The notes beneath the pieces are model-generated. The model did not search any database. It was not told where the DNA came from and was given only the letters and a program-made list of their open reading frames with translations. Positions 1 to 8,553 of a DNA stretch of 31,302 bases are shown in pieces. Location of the stretch: contig JAEYZI010000053.1 in the NCBI GenBank assembly GCA_023428065.1, positions 1 through 31,302 of the forward strand, in the 5' to 3' direction. The position numbers and the translations under genes are program-made. The number at the start of each line of letters is the position of its first letter. Positions within the stretch are counted from its first letter, which is position 1. This stretch comes from Actinomycetes bacterium. Lineage in GTDB: Bacteria > Actinomycetota > Actinomycetes > Actinomycetales > Microbacteriaceae.

Positions 1-1
1 C

Positions 2-229
2 GCGTCGGGTCTGGTCATCCCGGACACCGCCAAGGAGAAGCCGCAGGAGGGCGAGGTCGTCGCCGTGGGCCCCGGCCGCATCGACGACAACGGCAACCGC
101 GTGCCCCTCGACGTCGCCGTGGGCGACAAGGTGCTGTACTCCAAGTACGGCGGCACCGAGGTCAAGTTCGGCGGCGAGGAGTACCTCGTGCTGTCCGCCC
201 GCGACGTGCTGGCGGTCGTCGTCCGCTGA
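2..229 (+). CDS. groES: Co-chaperonin GroES, C-terminal part (5' truncated by window)
   Basis: Seventy-five residues of the Cpn10 fold are visible, from the end of the mobile loop (ASGLVIPDTAKEKP) through GEVVAVGPG to the C-terminal LSARDVLAVVVR. Full-length GroES is about 98 residues, so roughly 25 N-terminal residues lie before the window. GroES forms the heptameric lid of the GroEL folding chamber in the cytoplasm. The gene is followed by a strong hairpin terminator and then an unrelated transporter, so no groEL follows it directly. In many actinobacteria a groEL copy lies beside groES, while another lies elsewhere. Confidence 0.95.
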   Translation, partial: ASGLVIPDTAKEKPQEGEVVAVGPGRIDDNGNRVPLDVAVGDKVLYSKYGGTEVKFGGEEYLVLSARDVLAVVVR

Positions 230-267
230 CGAACGAACCCGGGTGTCGAGCATCGACATCCTGCCGG

Positions 268-300
268 AAGGCCCCGTGGCTCTGCCAACGGGGCCTTTCC
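268..300 (+). terminator. Rho-independent terminator of groES
   Basis: A 10-bp perfect stem (AAGGCCCCGT at 268-277, ACGGGGCCTT at 288-297) is followed by a short T run. It sits 38 nt after the groES stop codon. Confidence 0.85.
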
Positions 301-326
301 CGTCATCGGGGGCGTTCGCGCCCGGC

Positions 327-338
327 TAGCCTCGAAGG
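327..338 (+). promoter_or_regulatory. Leaderless promoter of rarD (-10 TAGCCT)
   Basis: TAGCCT (327-332) is followed by exactly six bases and then the GTG start at 339. A -10 box at this distance places transcription start on the first base of the start codon. No Shine-Dalgarno sequence is needed or clearly present. No convincing -35 box is visible. Confidence 0.55.
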
Positions 339-1274
339 GTGAGTCAGCCCGCACCCTCCCCGCGTGGCCGCGGGCAGGGGCCGGGGCTCTCCTTCGCGAT
401 CGGCGCCTACGGACTGTGGGGCTTCCTCCCCGTCTTCTTCCTCCTGCTCGAGCCCGCCGGCCCGGGGGAGATCGTCGCCTTCCGCATCCTCATGTCGCTC
501 GCCTTCTGCGCCGTGCTTCTCACGATCACGCGCGGCTGGCGCGCGTTCGCCCGCCTCGCCCGCCAGTGGCGCGTGCTCGGCGTCATGGCGGTCGCGGGCG
601 CGGTGATCTACGTCAACTGGCAGGTCTTCGTCATCGCGTCCCTCGGCGGGCACGTCGTCGAGGGGGCCCTCGGATACTTCATCAACCCCATCGTGACGGT
701 CGCCCTCGGCGTCATCGTGCTGCGCGAGCGGCTGCGCCCGCTGCAGTGGGCGGCGGTCGGCGTCTCGATCGTCGCGACCCTCGTGATCGTGATCGGCTAC
801 GGATCCTTCCCGTGGATCGCGCTCCTGCTCGCGCTCAGCTTCGGGTTCTACGGCTTCATCAAGAAGCGCGTCGGGGGCCAGGTCGACGCCATCTCCGGCC
901 TCACCCTCGAGACCGCGTGGCTCGTGCCCGTCGCCGTCGCGCAGCTCGCCATCACGGGCGCGACGGTCGGGCTCACGATCGGCAGCGCCGGCCCCGTGCA
1001 CACGCTGCTCATGATCTCCACGGGCGTCGTGACGGCCACGCCGCTGCTGTTGTTCGCGGCCGCCTCGCGGCGCCTCCCGCTCGTCGCGCTCGGGCTCACG
1101 CAGTTCCTCACCCCCGTGCTGCAGTTCGTCACGGGCGTCTTCCTCCTCCACGAGCCCATGCCGCCCGGCCGCTGGGCGGGCTTCGCCCTCGTGTGGTTCG
1201 CGCTCGTGCTGCTCGTCATCGACATGCTGCGAGCGGCCGGGGCGAGCCGCCGCGCCTCCGTCTCCCCGGCCTGA
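339..1274 (+). CDS. rarD: RarD-type EamA-family transporter
   Basis: The 311-residue protein has the RarD opening (GAYGLWGFLPVFF near residue 27, then EIVAFRILMSLAF) and about ten hydrophobic segments, matching the two five-helix EamA repeats of the drug/metabolite transporter superfamily. RarD proteins are usually about 300 residues. The family name comes from a chloramphenicol-sensitivity phenotype; the physiological substrate is not settled and cannot be read from sequence. The protein should lie in the cytoplasmic membrane. The GTG start was chosen because a -10 element lies six bases before it and the RarD homology begins shortly after. The gene stands alone between the groES terminator and the first binding-protein gene. 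Confidence 0.88.
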   Translation: MSQPAPSPRGRGQGPGLSFAIGAYGLWGFLPVFFLLLEPAGPGEIVAFRILMSLAFCAVLLTITRGWRAFARLARQWRVLGVMAVAGAVIYVNWQVFVIASLGGHVVEGALGYFINPIVTVALGVIVLRERLRPLQWAAVGVSIVATLVIVIGYGSFPWIALLLALSFGFYGFIKKRVGGQVDAISGLTLETAWLVPVAVAQLAITGATVGLTIGSAGPVHTLLMISTGVVTATPLLLFAAASRRLPLVALGLTQFLTPVLQFVTGVFLLHEPMPPGRWAGFALVWFALVLLVIDMLRAAGASRRASVSPA

Positions 1275-1282
1275 CCGCAGGG

Positions 1283-1294
1283 TAGGGTCGCCGC
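1283..1294 (+). promoter_or_regulatory. Promoter of first binding-protein gene (-10 TAGGGT)
   Basis: TAGGGT (1283-1288) lies six bases before an in-frame GTG at 1295, the same geometry as other leaderless starts here. A strong Shine-Dalgarno (GGAGGAG, 1326-1332) precedes an in-frame ATG at 1340. Transcription probably starts near 1295. Translation may start at 1340 or, leaderless, at 1295. Confidence 0.5.
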
Positions 1295-1339
1295 GTGGCC
1301 GGCCCCACCGGCAGCACCCGCCCGAGGAGGAGACCCAGG

Positions 1340-2605
1340 ATGCCGCGCGCCCGCTCGCCCCGCAGTCGTCCCGCGGCGCTCGCCGCCGCATCCGCCCTGG
1401 CCATCGCGCTCGCCGGCTGCACCGCGGTCGAAGCCATGCCCACCCCGACCCCCACGCCCACCGAGACCCTCGCGCCGAGCGGCGACGGCGTGCTCCGGAT
1501 CGGCACGCTGTTCCCCACGACGGGCGCCACGGCCTTCCTCGGTGCCGCGCAGGTCGCGGGCGTCAACGCCGCGATCCGCGACATCAACGCGGCAGGCGGG
1601 GTACTGGGCGCACCGGTCGAGGTCGTCAACCGCGACTCGGGGGATGCCTCGAGCGAGACGGCGGAGGCGTCGTTCGCCGCGCTCGTCGAGAAGGGGGTCG
1701 ACGTCATCATCGGGCCGAGCTCGTCGGTGCTCGCCGAGCGGCTCCTGCCGAAGGCGATCGAGGCCGGCATCCCCTTCGTCTCGCCCGCGGCGACCTACCC
1801 GGGGATCGGGGAGGGCGCGGAGGGCTTCTTCGCGCGCACGATCCCCGCCTACGGGCACCAGGGCGTCGCGCTCGGGGATCTGCTGGCCGAGGAGGGCGCG
1901 GATGCCGTCGCGCTCGTCGCGGGCGCCGACGAGGTGTCGTCGAGCATCGTGGAGCCGCTCGAGACCACGCTCGCGGCGCACGATGCGGAGCTCGTCGCGA
2001 ACGCCGTCGTGCGGAACGCGTCGGGAGTGAGCGCCGCGGTGGCCGCCGTGCGCGCCGCGAAGCCCGACGCCGTCGTGCTCGCGACCCCCGACAACGGCGA
2101 CGTCACGAAGGCGCTCATCACGGCACTCGTCCAGGCGGGATACGGCGGCGGGAAGCTGTGGCTCACGAGCCAGAACCTCGCCGACTACTCGCAGGCGCTC
2201 CCGGGCGGCACCCTCGACAAGGCGAACGGCATCCTCGAGGGCGTGCAGCCGGATGCCGGCCTCACCGCGAAGCTCAAGGTCGAGGACCCCGGCCTCGGCG
2301 CCCTGCGCTACGGCGCCGAGGCGTACGACGCGACGGTCATCGCGGCGCTCGCCGCCATCCTCGCGGGCGACGACGGCGGACGATCGATCGCGCGGCAGCT
2401 CGTGGGCGCGACGCGCGGGGGCATCCGCTGCACGAGCTTCGGGGAGTGCGCCGACGTGCTCACGACCGAGCCCGACATCGCCTACGAGGGCGTCGTCGGC
2501 GCGCTGCGGCTCGACGAGGCCGGCGACCCCACGACGGCGGTCTACACGACCTTCGTCTACGGGGCGGACAACATCGCGAGCGCGCGCGGCTCCGCCTCCG
2601 GATGA
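1340..2605 (+). CDS. Branched-chain amino acid-type ABC transporter substrate-binding lipoprotein (first of two)
   Basis: The 421-residue protein starts with an Arg-rich n-region, a hydrophobic core and the lipobox LAGC (Cys27), so it should be exported and lipid-anchored outside the membrane. A Peripla_BP_6 (LivJ-like) domain begins near residue 50 (VLRIGTLFPTTGATAFLG, then DINAAGGVLGAPVEVV). Near the C-terminus the pattern CTSFGECAD repeats in the next gene's product (CTTYAECAD), suggesting a shared disulfide and paralogy. ATG 1340 was chosen because of the Shine-Dalgarno GGAGGAG seven bases upstream. An in-frame GTG at 1295 is a leaderless alternative adding 15 residues. It probably delivers hydrophobic amino acids to the LivHMGF complex encoded convergently. 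Ligand identity is not provable from sequence. Confidence 0.9.
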   Translation: MPRARSPRSRPAALAAASALAIALAGCTAVEAMPTPTPTPTETLAPSGDGVLRIGTLFPTTGATAFLGAAQVAGVNAAIRDINAAGGVLGAPVEVVNRDSGDASSETAEASFAALVEKGVDVIIGPSSSVLAERLLPKAIEAGIPFVSPAATYPGIGEGAEGFFARTIPAYGHQGVALGDLLAEEGADAVALVAGADEVSSSIVEPLETTLAAHDAELVANAVVRNASGVSAAVAAVRAAKPDAVVLATPDNGDVTKALITALVQAGYGGGKLWLTSQNLADYSQALPGGTLDKANGILEGVQPDAGLTAKLKVEDPGLGALRYGAEAYDATVIAALAAILAGDDGGRSIARQLVGATRGGIRCTSFGECADVLTTEPDIAYEGVVGALRLDEAGDPTTAVYTTFVYGADNIASARGSASG

Positions 2606-2634
2606 CCCGGTCCCGGGCCCGGACTCCCGCCGAA

Positions 2635-2690
2635 TGTAACGATTCGATGCCGTTACAGAGTGTTAACACATCGCAACACTCGGGATACAC
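2635..2690 (+). promoter_or_regulatory. Promoter/operator region of second binding-protein gene
   Basis: This unusually AT-rich stretch for the window holds an inverted repeat TGTAACG-N9-CGTTACA (2635-2657) and a 10-bp palindrome GTGTTAACAC (2660-2669). A possible -10 is GATACA (2684-2689). GTAAC/GTTAC half-sites resemble those bound by actinobacterial GlnR or MtrA; that assignment is inference. Confidence 0.45.
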
Positions 2691-2762
2691 CCAGCCCGTT
2701 AGGTTTGAGCAACCGGGGGCGGCTCCATGCCGTCCCATGGACTTACCCAAGCAAGGAGCACA

Positions 2763-4112
2763 ATGAGCGTCTTCACACGTTCACGGCGTGCGAAGGTCAT
2801 CGGCGGCATCGCCATGGCCGGCGCAAGCGCCCTCGTCCTCGTCGGTTGTTCGACTGGCACGCCGAGCGACGGCGAGTCGGGGGGCAACGCGTTCGAGTTC
2901 CCGGTCGACTGCGACGCGGCAGCGCCCGCCTCGTACACGCCCGAGTACTCGTCCACGTCGACCGGACCGGCCAGCGGCCTCACGTACAAGATCGGAACGG
3001 CGCTGCCCGTCACCGGCAACCTCGCCTTCCTCGGACCGCCCGAGATCGCGGGTACCGAGTACGCGGCGTCGGTCGTCAACGCGGCCAACAAGGGCATCAC
3101 GATCGACCTCATCCAGGGCGACTCGGGCGACACCGACAACAAGGCCTACGAGACCGAGATCCCGCGTCTCCTCGGCGAGGGCGCGACCGCCATCGTCGGC
3201 GCGGCCTCCTCCGGCACGTCGCTGCAGTTCATCGACCAGGTCATCGCGGCCGACGCGATCCAGTTCTCGCCCGCCAACACGTCCGCGGCCTTCACGGGCT
3301 ACAAGGACAACGGGCTCTACTGGCGCACCGCCCCCTCGGACGTGCTCCAGGGCGAGGTGCTCGGCAACCTCATCGCGGGCGACGGCGCCGAGACCCTCGG
3401 CATGATCATCCTCAACGACTCGTACGGCACCGGTCTCGCGTGCTTCACGAAGGGCGCGTTCGAGGCCGCGGGTGGTGAGGTCGTCTCGGCGGCTCTCTAC
3501 AACACCGGCGACACGAACTTCTCGTCGCAGGTCGAGGACGTCCTGGCCGCCGACCCCGACGCGATCGCGCTGATCACGTTCGAGGAGGTCAAGACGATCA
3601 TCCCCGAGCTCATCGGAGCCGAGTTCCCGGCCGACAAGCTGTACTTCGTCGACGGCAACCTCGCCAACTTCGGCGACCAGTTCGACGAGGGCACGCTCGA
3701 GGGCGCCAAGGGCACCTACCCGGCCGTCGACCCGGCCACCATCGAGGGCTTCCGCAACGACCTGCAGGCGTACGTCGCCAGCCTCGGTCAGCCGGAGCTC
3801 ACGGACTTCACGTACGCGCCGGAGTCGTTCGACGCCGTGATCCTCCTGGCCCTCGCCGCCCTCGAGGCGGGCTCGACCGCCGGCCCCGACGTCGCCGCGC
3901 ACCTCCAGCAGGTGTCGGGTGGTTCGGGCAACGGCACGAAGTGCACCACCTACGCGGAGTGCGCGGACATCATCATCGGAGGCGGCGTCGCCGACTACGA
4001 CGGTGTGTCCGGCCCGATCACGTTCAACGAGGTCGGCGACCCGACCGAGGCGTCGATCGGCGTGTTCCAGTACGGGAAGGACAACAACTACTCCTTCCTG
4101 AACGTGGGCTGA
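2763..4112 (+). CDS. Branched-chain amino acid-type ABC transporter substrate-binding lipoprotein (second of two)
   Basis: The 449-residue lipoprotein has signal peptide SRRAKVIGGIAMAGASALVLVGC with lipobox LVGC (Cys29). A Peripla_BP_6 domain begins near residue 75 (YKIGTALPVTGNLAFLGPPEIAG) and includes the typical middle segment TLGMIILNDSYGTG. ATG 2763 has an AAGGAG Shine-Dalgarno just upstream; the in-frame ATG at 2727 lacks one. It is a paralog of the preceding protein, sharing the C-terminal CTxxxECAD pattern, but has its own promoter region. Codon use is cleaner (nearly all G/C third positions) than in the first copy, which hints at higher expression. It ends 17 nt before a strong terminator. 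It most likely serves the LivHMGF permease/ATPase encoded on the opposite strand. Confidence 0.93.
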   Translation: MSVFTRSRRAKVIGGIAMAGASALVLVGCSTGTPSDGESGGNAFEFPVDCDAAAPASYTPEYSSTSTGPASGLTYKIGTALPVTGNLAFLGPPEIAGTEYAASVVNAANKGITIDLIQGDSGDTDNKAYETEIPRLLGEGATAIVGAASSGTSLQFIDQVIAADAIQFSPANTSAAFTGYKDNGLYWRTAPSDVLQGEVLGNLIAGDGAETLGMIILNDSYGTGLACFTKGAFEAAGGEVVSAALYNTGDTNFSSQVEDVLAADPDAIALITFEEVKTIIPELIGAEFPADKLYFVDGNLANFGDQFDEGTLEGAKGTYPAVDPATIEGFRNDLQAYVASLGQPELTDFTYAPESFDAVILLALAALEAGSTAGPDVAAHLQQVSGGSGNGTKCTTYAECADIIIGGGVADYDGVSGPITFNEVGDPTEASIGVFQYGKDNNYSFLNVG

Positions 4113-4128
4113 CGCATCAGCTGACGGG

Positions 4129-4159
4129 AACGGCCCCGGTCTTCGGACCGGGGCCGTTT
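4129..4159 (+). terminator. UUCG-tetraloop terminator between convergent binding-protein and livF genes
   Basis: A perfect 13-bp stem (AACGGCCCCGGTC / GACCGGGGCCGTT) closed by a TTCG tetraloop is followed by a T run. It lies between the + strand stop at 4112 and the - strand livF stop at 4248, so it may serve both strands. The T run favours the + strand. Confidence 0.92.
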
Positions 4160-4247
4160 CGCGTGCGCGGAGGGCGGATGAGGGCGCGTGTACGCAGGCG
4201 CGCCGACGACCCCGGCCGATCCGGGTCGGGAGCGCCCAGCGCGAGCG

Positions 4248-5008
<761 letters not shown>

Positions 5009-5012
<4 letters not shown>

Positions 5013-5995
5013 TTGCCGTCCTCCGTCTCGCCGGATGCCTCGGTCTCGGACTCGATGGCCGCGTCGATCTCGCGAGCAGCCTCGGCGAGCTCCTGGCCCT
5101 CGGCGCTCAACTCGCCCGCCACACGGCCCGTGACGACGCCGAGGTCGACATCCTGATGCGCACCGAGGTACGCGTCGATGACGGCCTGCTCGCGCATGAC
5201 CGTGTCGGGCGGACCCTCGGCCACGATGCGGCCCTCCGCCATCACGACCACCCAGTCGGCGATGTGCCGCACCATGTGCATGTCGTGCTCGACGAAGACG
5301 ACCGTCATCCCGAGGTCCTTGAGGTCGAGGATGTGGTCGAGCAGTGACTGGGTGAGCGCCGGGTTGACGCCCGCCATGGGCTCGTCGAGCATGACGAGCG
5401 TCGGGTCGCTCATGAGGGCGCGGGCCATCTCGAGCAGCTTGCGCTGGCCGCCCGAGAGCGAGGCCGCGAAGTCCGTCTCCTTGGCGTCGAGCTTGAAGCG
5501 GGCGAGCAGCTCGCGCGCCTTCACCTCGATCTCGGCCTCCTGCTTGCGCCACAGGAACGGCAGGATGCCGGCCCAGATCCGCTCGCCGGTCTGGTGGGGC
5601 GCACCGAGCTTCATGTTCTCGAGCACCGTCAGCAGACCGAGCGACTTCGTGAGCTGGAAGGTGCGCACCTGCCCCATCCGCGCCGCCTTGTAGGCGGGGA
5701 TGCCGGCGAGCGACGTGCCGTCGAACGACCACGTGCCGGCGTTCGGCTTGTCGAAGCCCGTGAGCAGGTTGAAGAGGGTCGTCTTGCCGGCGCCGTTCGG
5801 GCCGATGAGGGCCGTGATCGCGTTGCGCGGGATCTCGAGGTGCTCGACGTCGACGGCCGTGAGACCGCCGAAGACGCGGCGCACGCCGTCGACGACGATG
5901 ATTGGGTCGACCTTGGCGACGCCCGGACGGATCTCGCCCGAGTGCAGTCCGGTGGCCTTCGGGCGCGGGGCGGGGGGTGCGACGTCAGCGGACAA
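5009..5995 (-). CDS. livG: Branched-chain amino acid ABC transporter ATP-binding protein LivG
   Basis: The 328-residue ATPase has Walker A GPNGAGKTT (65-73), signature LSGGQRK, Walker B LVMLDEP and H-loop VFVEHDMHMV. LivG is usually about 255-300 residues; this copy is longer because of an N-terminal 30-residue leader and an acidic C-terminal tail of roughly 50 residues (EGQELAEAAREIDAA and on). The start is a TTG at 5995 with Shine-Dalgarno AAGGAG seven bases upstream. It overlaps the 3' end of livM by 11 bases. The tail has no recognisable domain and looks disordered. Confidence 0.94.
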
Positions 5996-6965
5996 AGGTC
6001 AGCTCCTTCTTGTTCCCGAGGATGCCCTGCGGGCGGAAGATGACGAGCAGCATGAGCGCGGCGCCCACGAGCACGAAGACGAGCATCTGGCTCTGCTCGG
6101 GGGTGAGGAACGGCAGCCAGCCGATCTGCACGAGCGCCGGCAGCAGGTTCGAGAGGAACGCGCGCACGACCCAGAACAGCACCGCACCGAGCACGGGCCC
6201 GAAGATCGTGGCCGCGCCGCCGAGCAGGAGCGCCGTCCACACGTAGAACGTCTGCGAGGTGACGTAGACGTTGGGGTTCACGTTCGTGCCCATGGCCGTG
6301 ACGATGCCGCCCGCGGCGATGATGATGCCGCCCACCACGAGCGCCTGCATCTTGAACGCGAAGACGTTCTTGCCGAGCGAGCCGACCGCATCCTCGTCCT
6401 CGCGGATGCCGCGGATGACACGGCCCCAGGGGCTGCGCATGAGCAGCCAGACGAGCAGAACGGCGATCGCGATCGTGATGACCCCGACGATAATGACCCA
6501 CCACTGGTCGGACTGGTAGGTCCACGGACCCCAGCCCCACTTGCCGGGCGGGAGCGGGTTGCTCGCGCGGAAGCCCGCCTGGAAGCCGGAGAGCCCGTCG
6601 GCGGAGCCCGTGACGTTGCGGAACGTCGAGGTGAGGAAGAGCAGACGCAGCACCTCGGCGGCGGCGATGGTCACGATCGCGAGGTAGTCGCCGCGCAGTC
6701 GCAGCGTGGGGATGCCCATGATGAGCGCGAACACGACCGCGGCGGCGAGACCGATGAGCGCGGCGAGCGGCCACGGGAGCCCGAAGGTGAGGATCGAGAT
6801 CGCGAACCCGTAGGCGCCGATCGCCATGAAGCCCGCGACGCCCATGTTGAGCAGCCCCGCGAACCCGAAGTGCACCGACAGGCCGATGGCCGCGAGGACG
6901 TAGCCGAGCGTCGCCGGCGCGAGGATCTGCGCGAGGGTGTTGGAGAGGATCTGCAAGAAGTTCAT
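5985..6965 (-). CDS. livM: Branched-chain amino acid ABC transporter permease LivM
   Basis: The 326-residue permease (BPD_transp_2 family) shows the typical LivM run GLSVHFGFAGLLNMGVAGFMAIGAY near residue 28, the cytoplasmic coupling segment SPWGRVIRGIREDEDAVGSLGKN, and the C-terminal IFRPQGILGNKKE. Eight or more hydrophobic segments are visible. It pairs with LivH to form the transmembrane channel. The ATG lies six bases beyond the livH stop with a GAGAG-type ribosome site inside the livH end, so the two are coupled. Confidence 0.95.
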   Translation of the reverse strand: MNFLQILSNTLAQILAPATLGYVLAAIGLSVHFGFAGLLNMGVAGFMAIGAYGFAISILTFGLPWPLAALIGLAAAVVFALIMGIPTLRLRGDYLAIVTIAAAEVLRLLFLTSTFRNVTGSADGLSGFQAGFRASNPLPPGKWGWGPWTYQSDQWWVIIVGVITIAIAVLLVWLLMRSPWGRVIRGIREDEDAVGSLGKNVFAFKMQALVVGGIIIAAGGIVTAMGTNVNPNVYVTSQTFYVWTALLLGGAATIFGPVLGAVLFWVVRAFLSNLLPALVQIGWLPFLTPEQSQMLVFVLVGAALMLLVIFRPQGILGNKKELTFVR

Positions 6966-6970
6966 CGCGA

Positions 6971-8308
6971 CTACCCGATTCTCTCTCGGCGCCCGAGGAT
7001 GCCCTGGGGACGGAACAGCAGGATGACGATGAGCACGACGAGCGCGCCCACGTACTTCAGGTCGGACGGGATCCACAGGGTCGAGAGCTCGACGAGGAGC
7101 CCCACGACGATCGCGCCGATGAGGGCGCCGAACGCCGTGCCGAGCCCGCCGAGGGTGACCGCCGCGAAGATGAGCAGCAGGATGCTCGTGCCCATGTCCC
7201 ACTTGATGCCGGGACGGAAGTAGGCCCACAGCACGCCCGAGAGGCCCGCGAGCGCCGCCGCGACGACCCACACGATCCGCACGACGCCGTCGACGTCGAT
7301 CCCGCTCGCGGCGGCGAGCGAGGGGTTGTCGGAGACGGCGCGCGTCGCGCGGCCGATGCGCGTGCGCATGAGCCACCACGCGAAGACGAGGATCACGACG
7401 ATCGACACGGCCATGCTGATGACGTCGGTGACCGTGAGGCGGATCGGCCCGAGGCCCGGGATGACCTCCGCGACCGCGCCGGGGAGCTGCTGCGTGCGAC
7501 CGCCGACGAACATCTGGTAGACGTAGCGCAGCGCGAGCGAGAGGCCGATCGACACGATCATGAGCTGCACGGTGCCGAGGCCCTTGCGCCGCAGCGGCCG
7601 CCACAGCCCGGCATCCATCGCGAGTCCGAGGACGGCGGATGCGGCGACCGCGAGCGGGATCGCGATCCAGATCGAGAGCGAGAACCCGGTCGTGAAGAGG
7701 AGCGCCACGAGTGCCCCGAACGTCACCATCTCGCCGTGCGCGAAGTTGGACAGGCCCGTCGTGCCGAAGACGAGCGAGAGGCCGATCGCGGCGAGCGCGA
7801 GCATGAGGCCGAAGTTGAGACCGTTGACCGCGCGGGAGAGGAACTGGTCCCAGAATCCGACCGTCTGCCGTTCCGCGGCGCCGAGGGTGAAGTTACGGCT
7901 CACGGTGTTGGTCGCTCCGAAGGTCGCCTCCTGAGTGAACGCGAAGTCGTCCGGCACCGCGAGACCGGCGGGGAGGCTCGACTCGACGAGCTCGATCGTC
8001 CAGGTGCCCTCCTTGGTGGGCACGCCGACCGACCAGGCGCCGTTCTCATCCGTCGTGGACTCATCCTCGAACGGGGCGCCCTCCTCGTCCTGGCCCGTCA
8101 CGCGGACGGTCGCGTCGGCGATCGGCTCACCCGCCGCCCGGACGTTGCCCTTGAGGGTGTACGGGAAGTCCTCCGAGGTCATCGCGGCGGCGCCCGATGC
8201 GGGCCCCGCGAGGATGCCGACCCCGGCCGCGGCTGCGGCGAGGAACGCGAGCGCAGCGACGACTCTGCGATGCAGGCGTGGAGCGTTCGCTGTTCGAGCG
8301 TGAGCCAC
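6971..8308 (-). CDS. livH: Branched-chain amino acid ABC transporter permease LivH with N-terminal extracytoplasmic domain
   Basis: The 445-residue protein is longer than classical LivH (about 300). Residues 15-45 form a signal-like hydrophobic segment (RRVVAALAFLAAAAAGVGIL). Residues 50-140 are a soluble beta-rich segment resembling carboxypeptidase-regulatory/Ig-like modules (GNVRAAGEPIADATVRVTG, then TTDENGAWSVGVPTKEGTW). The permease begins near 155 (LNFGLMLALAAIGLSLVFGTTGLSNFAHGEMV is the LivH hallmark). The C-terminus is the usual LLFRPQGILGRRE. GTG 8308 was chosen because GGAGG lies seven bases upstream. The extra domain should sit outside the membrane, near the lipoprotein receptors. 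First gene of livHMGF. Confidence 0.9.
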   Translation of the reverse strand: MAHARTANAPRLHRRVVAALAFLAAAAAGVGILAGPASGAAAMTSEDFPYTLKGNVRAAGEPIADATVRVTGQDEEGAPFEDESTTDENGAWSVGVPTKEGTWTIELVESSLPAGLAVPDDFAFTQEATFGATNTVSRNFTLGAAERQTVGFWDQFLSRAVNGLNFGLMLALAAIGLSLVFGTTGLSNFAHGEMVTFGALVALLFTTGFSLSIWIAIPLAVAASAVLGLAMDAGLWRPLRRKGLGTVQLMIVSIGLSLALRYVYQMFVGGRTQQLPGAVAEVIPGLGPIRLTVTDVISMAVSIVVILVFAWWLMRTRIGRATRAVSDNPSLAAASGIDVDGVVRIVWVVAAALAGLSGVLWAYFRPGIKWDMGTSILLLIFAAVTLGGLGTAFGALIGAIVVGLLVELSTLWIPSDLKYVGALVVLIVILLFRPQGILGRRERIG

Positions 8309-8361
8309 GGGACCTCCAAGACCTCGGGAACGACAGACCCCTGCGGGTTGCGTCGACCTTG

Positions 8362-8367
8362 ACGCTA
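8362..8367 (-). promoter_or_regulatory. Possible -10 of livHMGF
   Basis: TAGCGT on the - strand lies about 54 bases upstream of the livH start and would give a leader of roughly 47 nt carrying the GGAGG site. No -35 box is evident, so this is tentative. Confidence 0.3.
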
Positions 8368-8488
8368 GTTCCGCAATGTTGCCTTCGTGTTTCGAACGCA
8401 CACCGCGTGGGAACAGTATGGGCATGTCATGGGCATCCGTCCAAGCGGGGGTGTGTCGGACGCCGGAATACGCGGTGTCTCGAACCGT

Positions 8489-8494
8489 TAAGAT
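8489..8494 (+). promoter_or_regulatory. Possible -10 of guaB
   Basis: TAAGAT lies about 60 bases before the guaB ATG in a locally AT-richer stretch. It would yield a leader of about 53 nt with an AGAGGA ribosome site. No clear -35 box or riboswitch fold is visible in 8309-8553. Confidence 0.4.
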
Positions 8495-8553
8495 GTACTA
8501 CCGGACTTCGACGACGCAGCCGGGCTCACCTCATCGCGACCTCAGAGGACACC

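Noticed and set aside
303..1391. Long open frame on the - strand opposite rarD
   Set aside because: Its product is a low-complexity Arg/Glu/Asp-rich sequence typical of antisense frames in GC-rich genes; rarD on the + strand has clear family motifs and a promoter.
8376..8434. Small gene beginning at 8376
   Set aside because: The frame runs into a repetitive shadow of guaB with no ribosome site and no homology.
8197..8553. Upstream extension of guaB and a second frame at 8376
   Set aside because: The in-frame extension overlaps the livH 5' end and has no IMPDH homology; ATG 8554 begins the conserved N-terminus.
8309..8553. Riboswitch before guaB
   Set aside because: No recognisable purine, guanidine or other riboswitch core is visible, and no terminator-like hairpin precedes the ATG.
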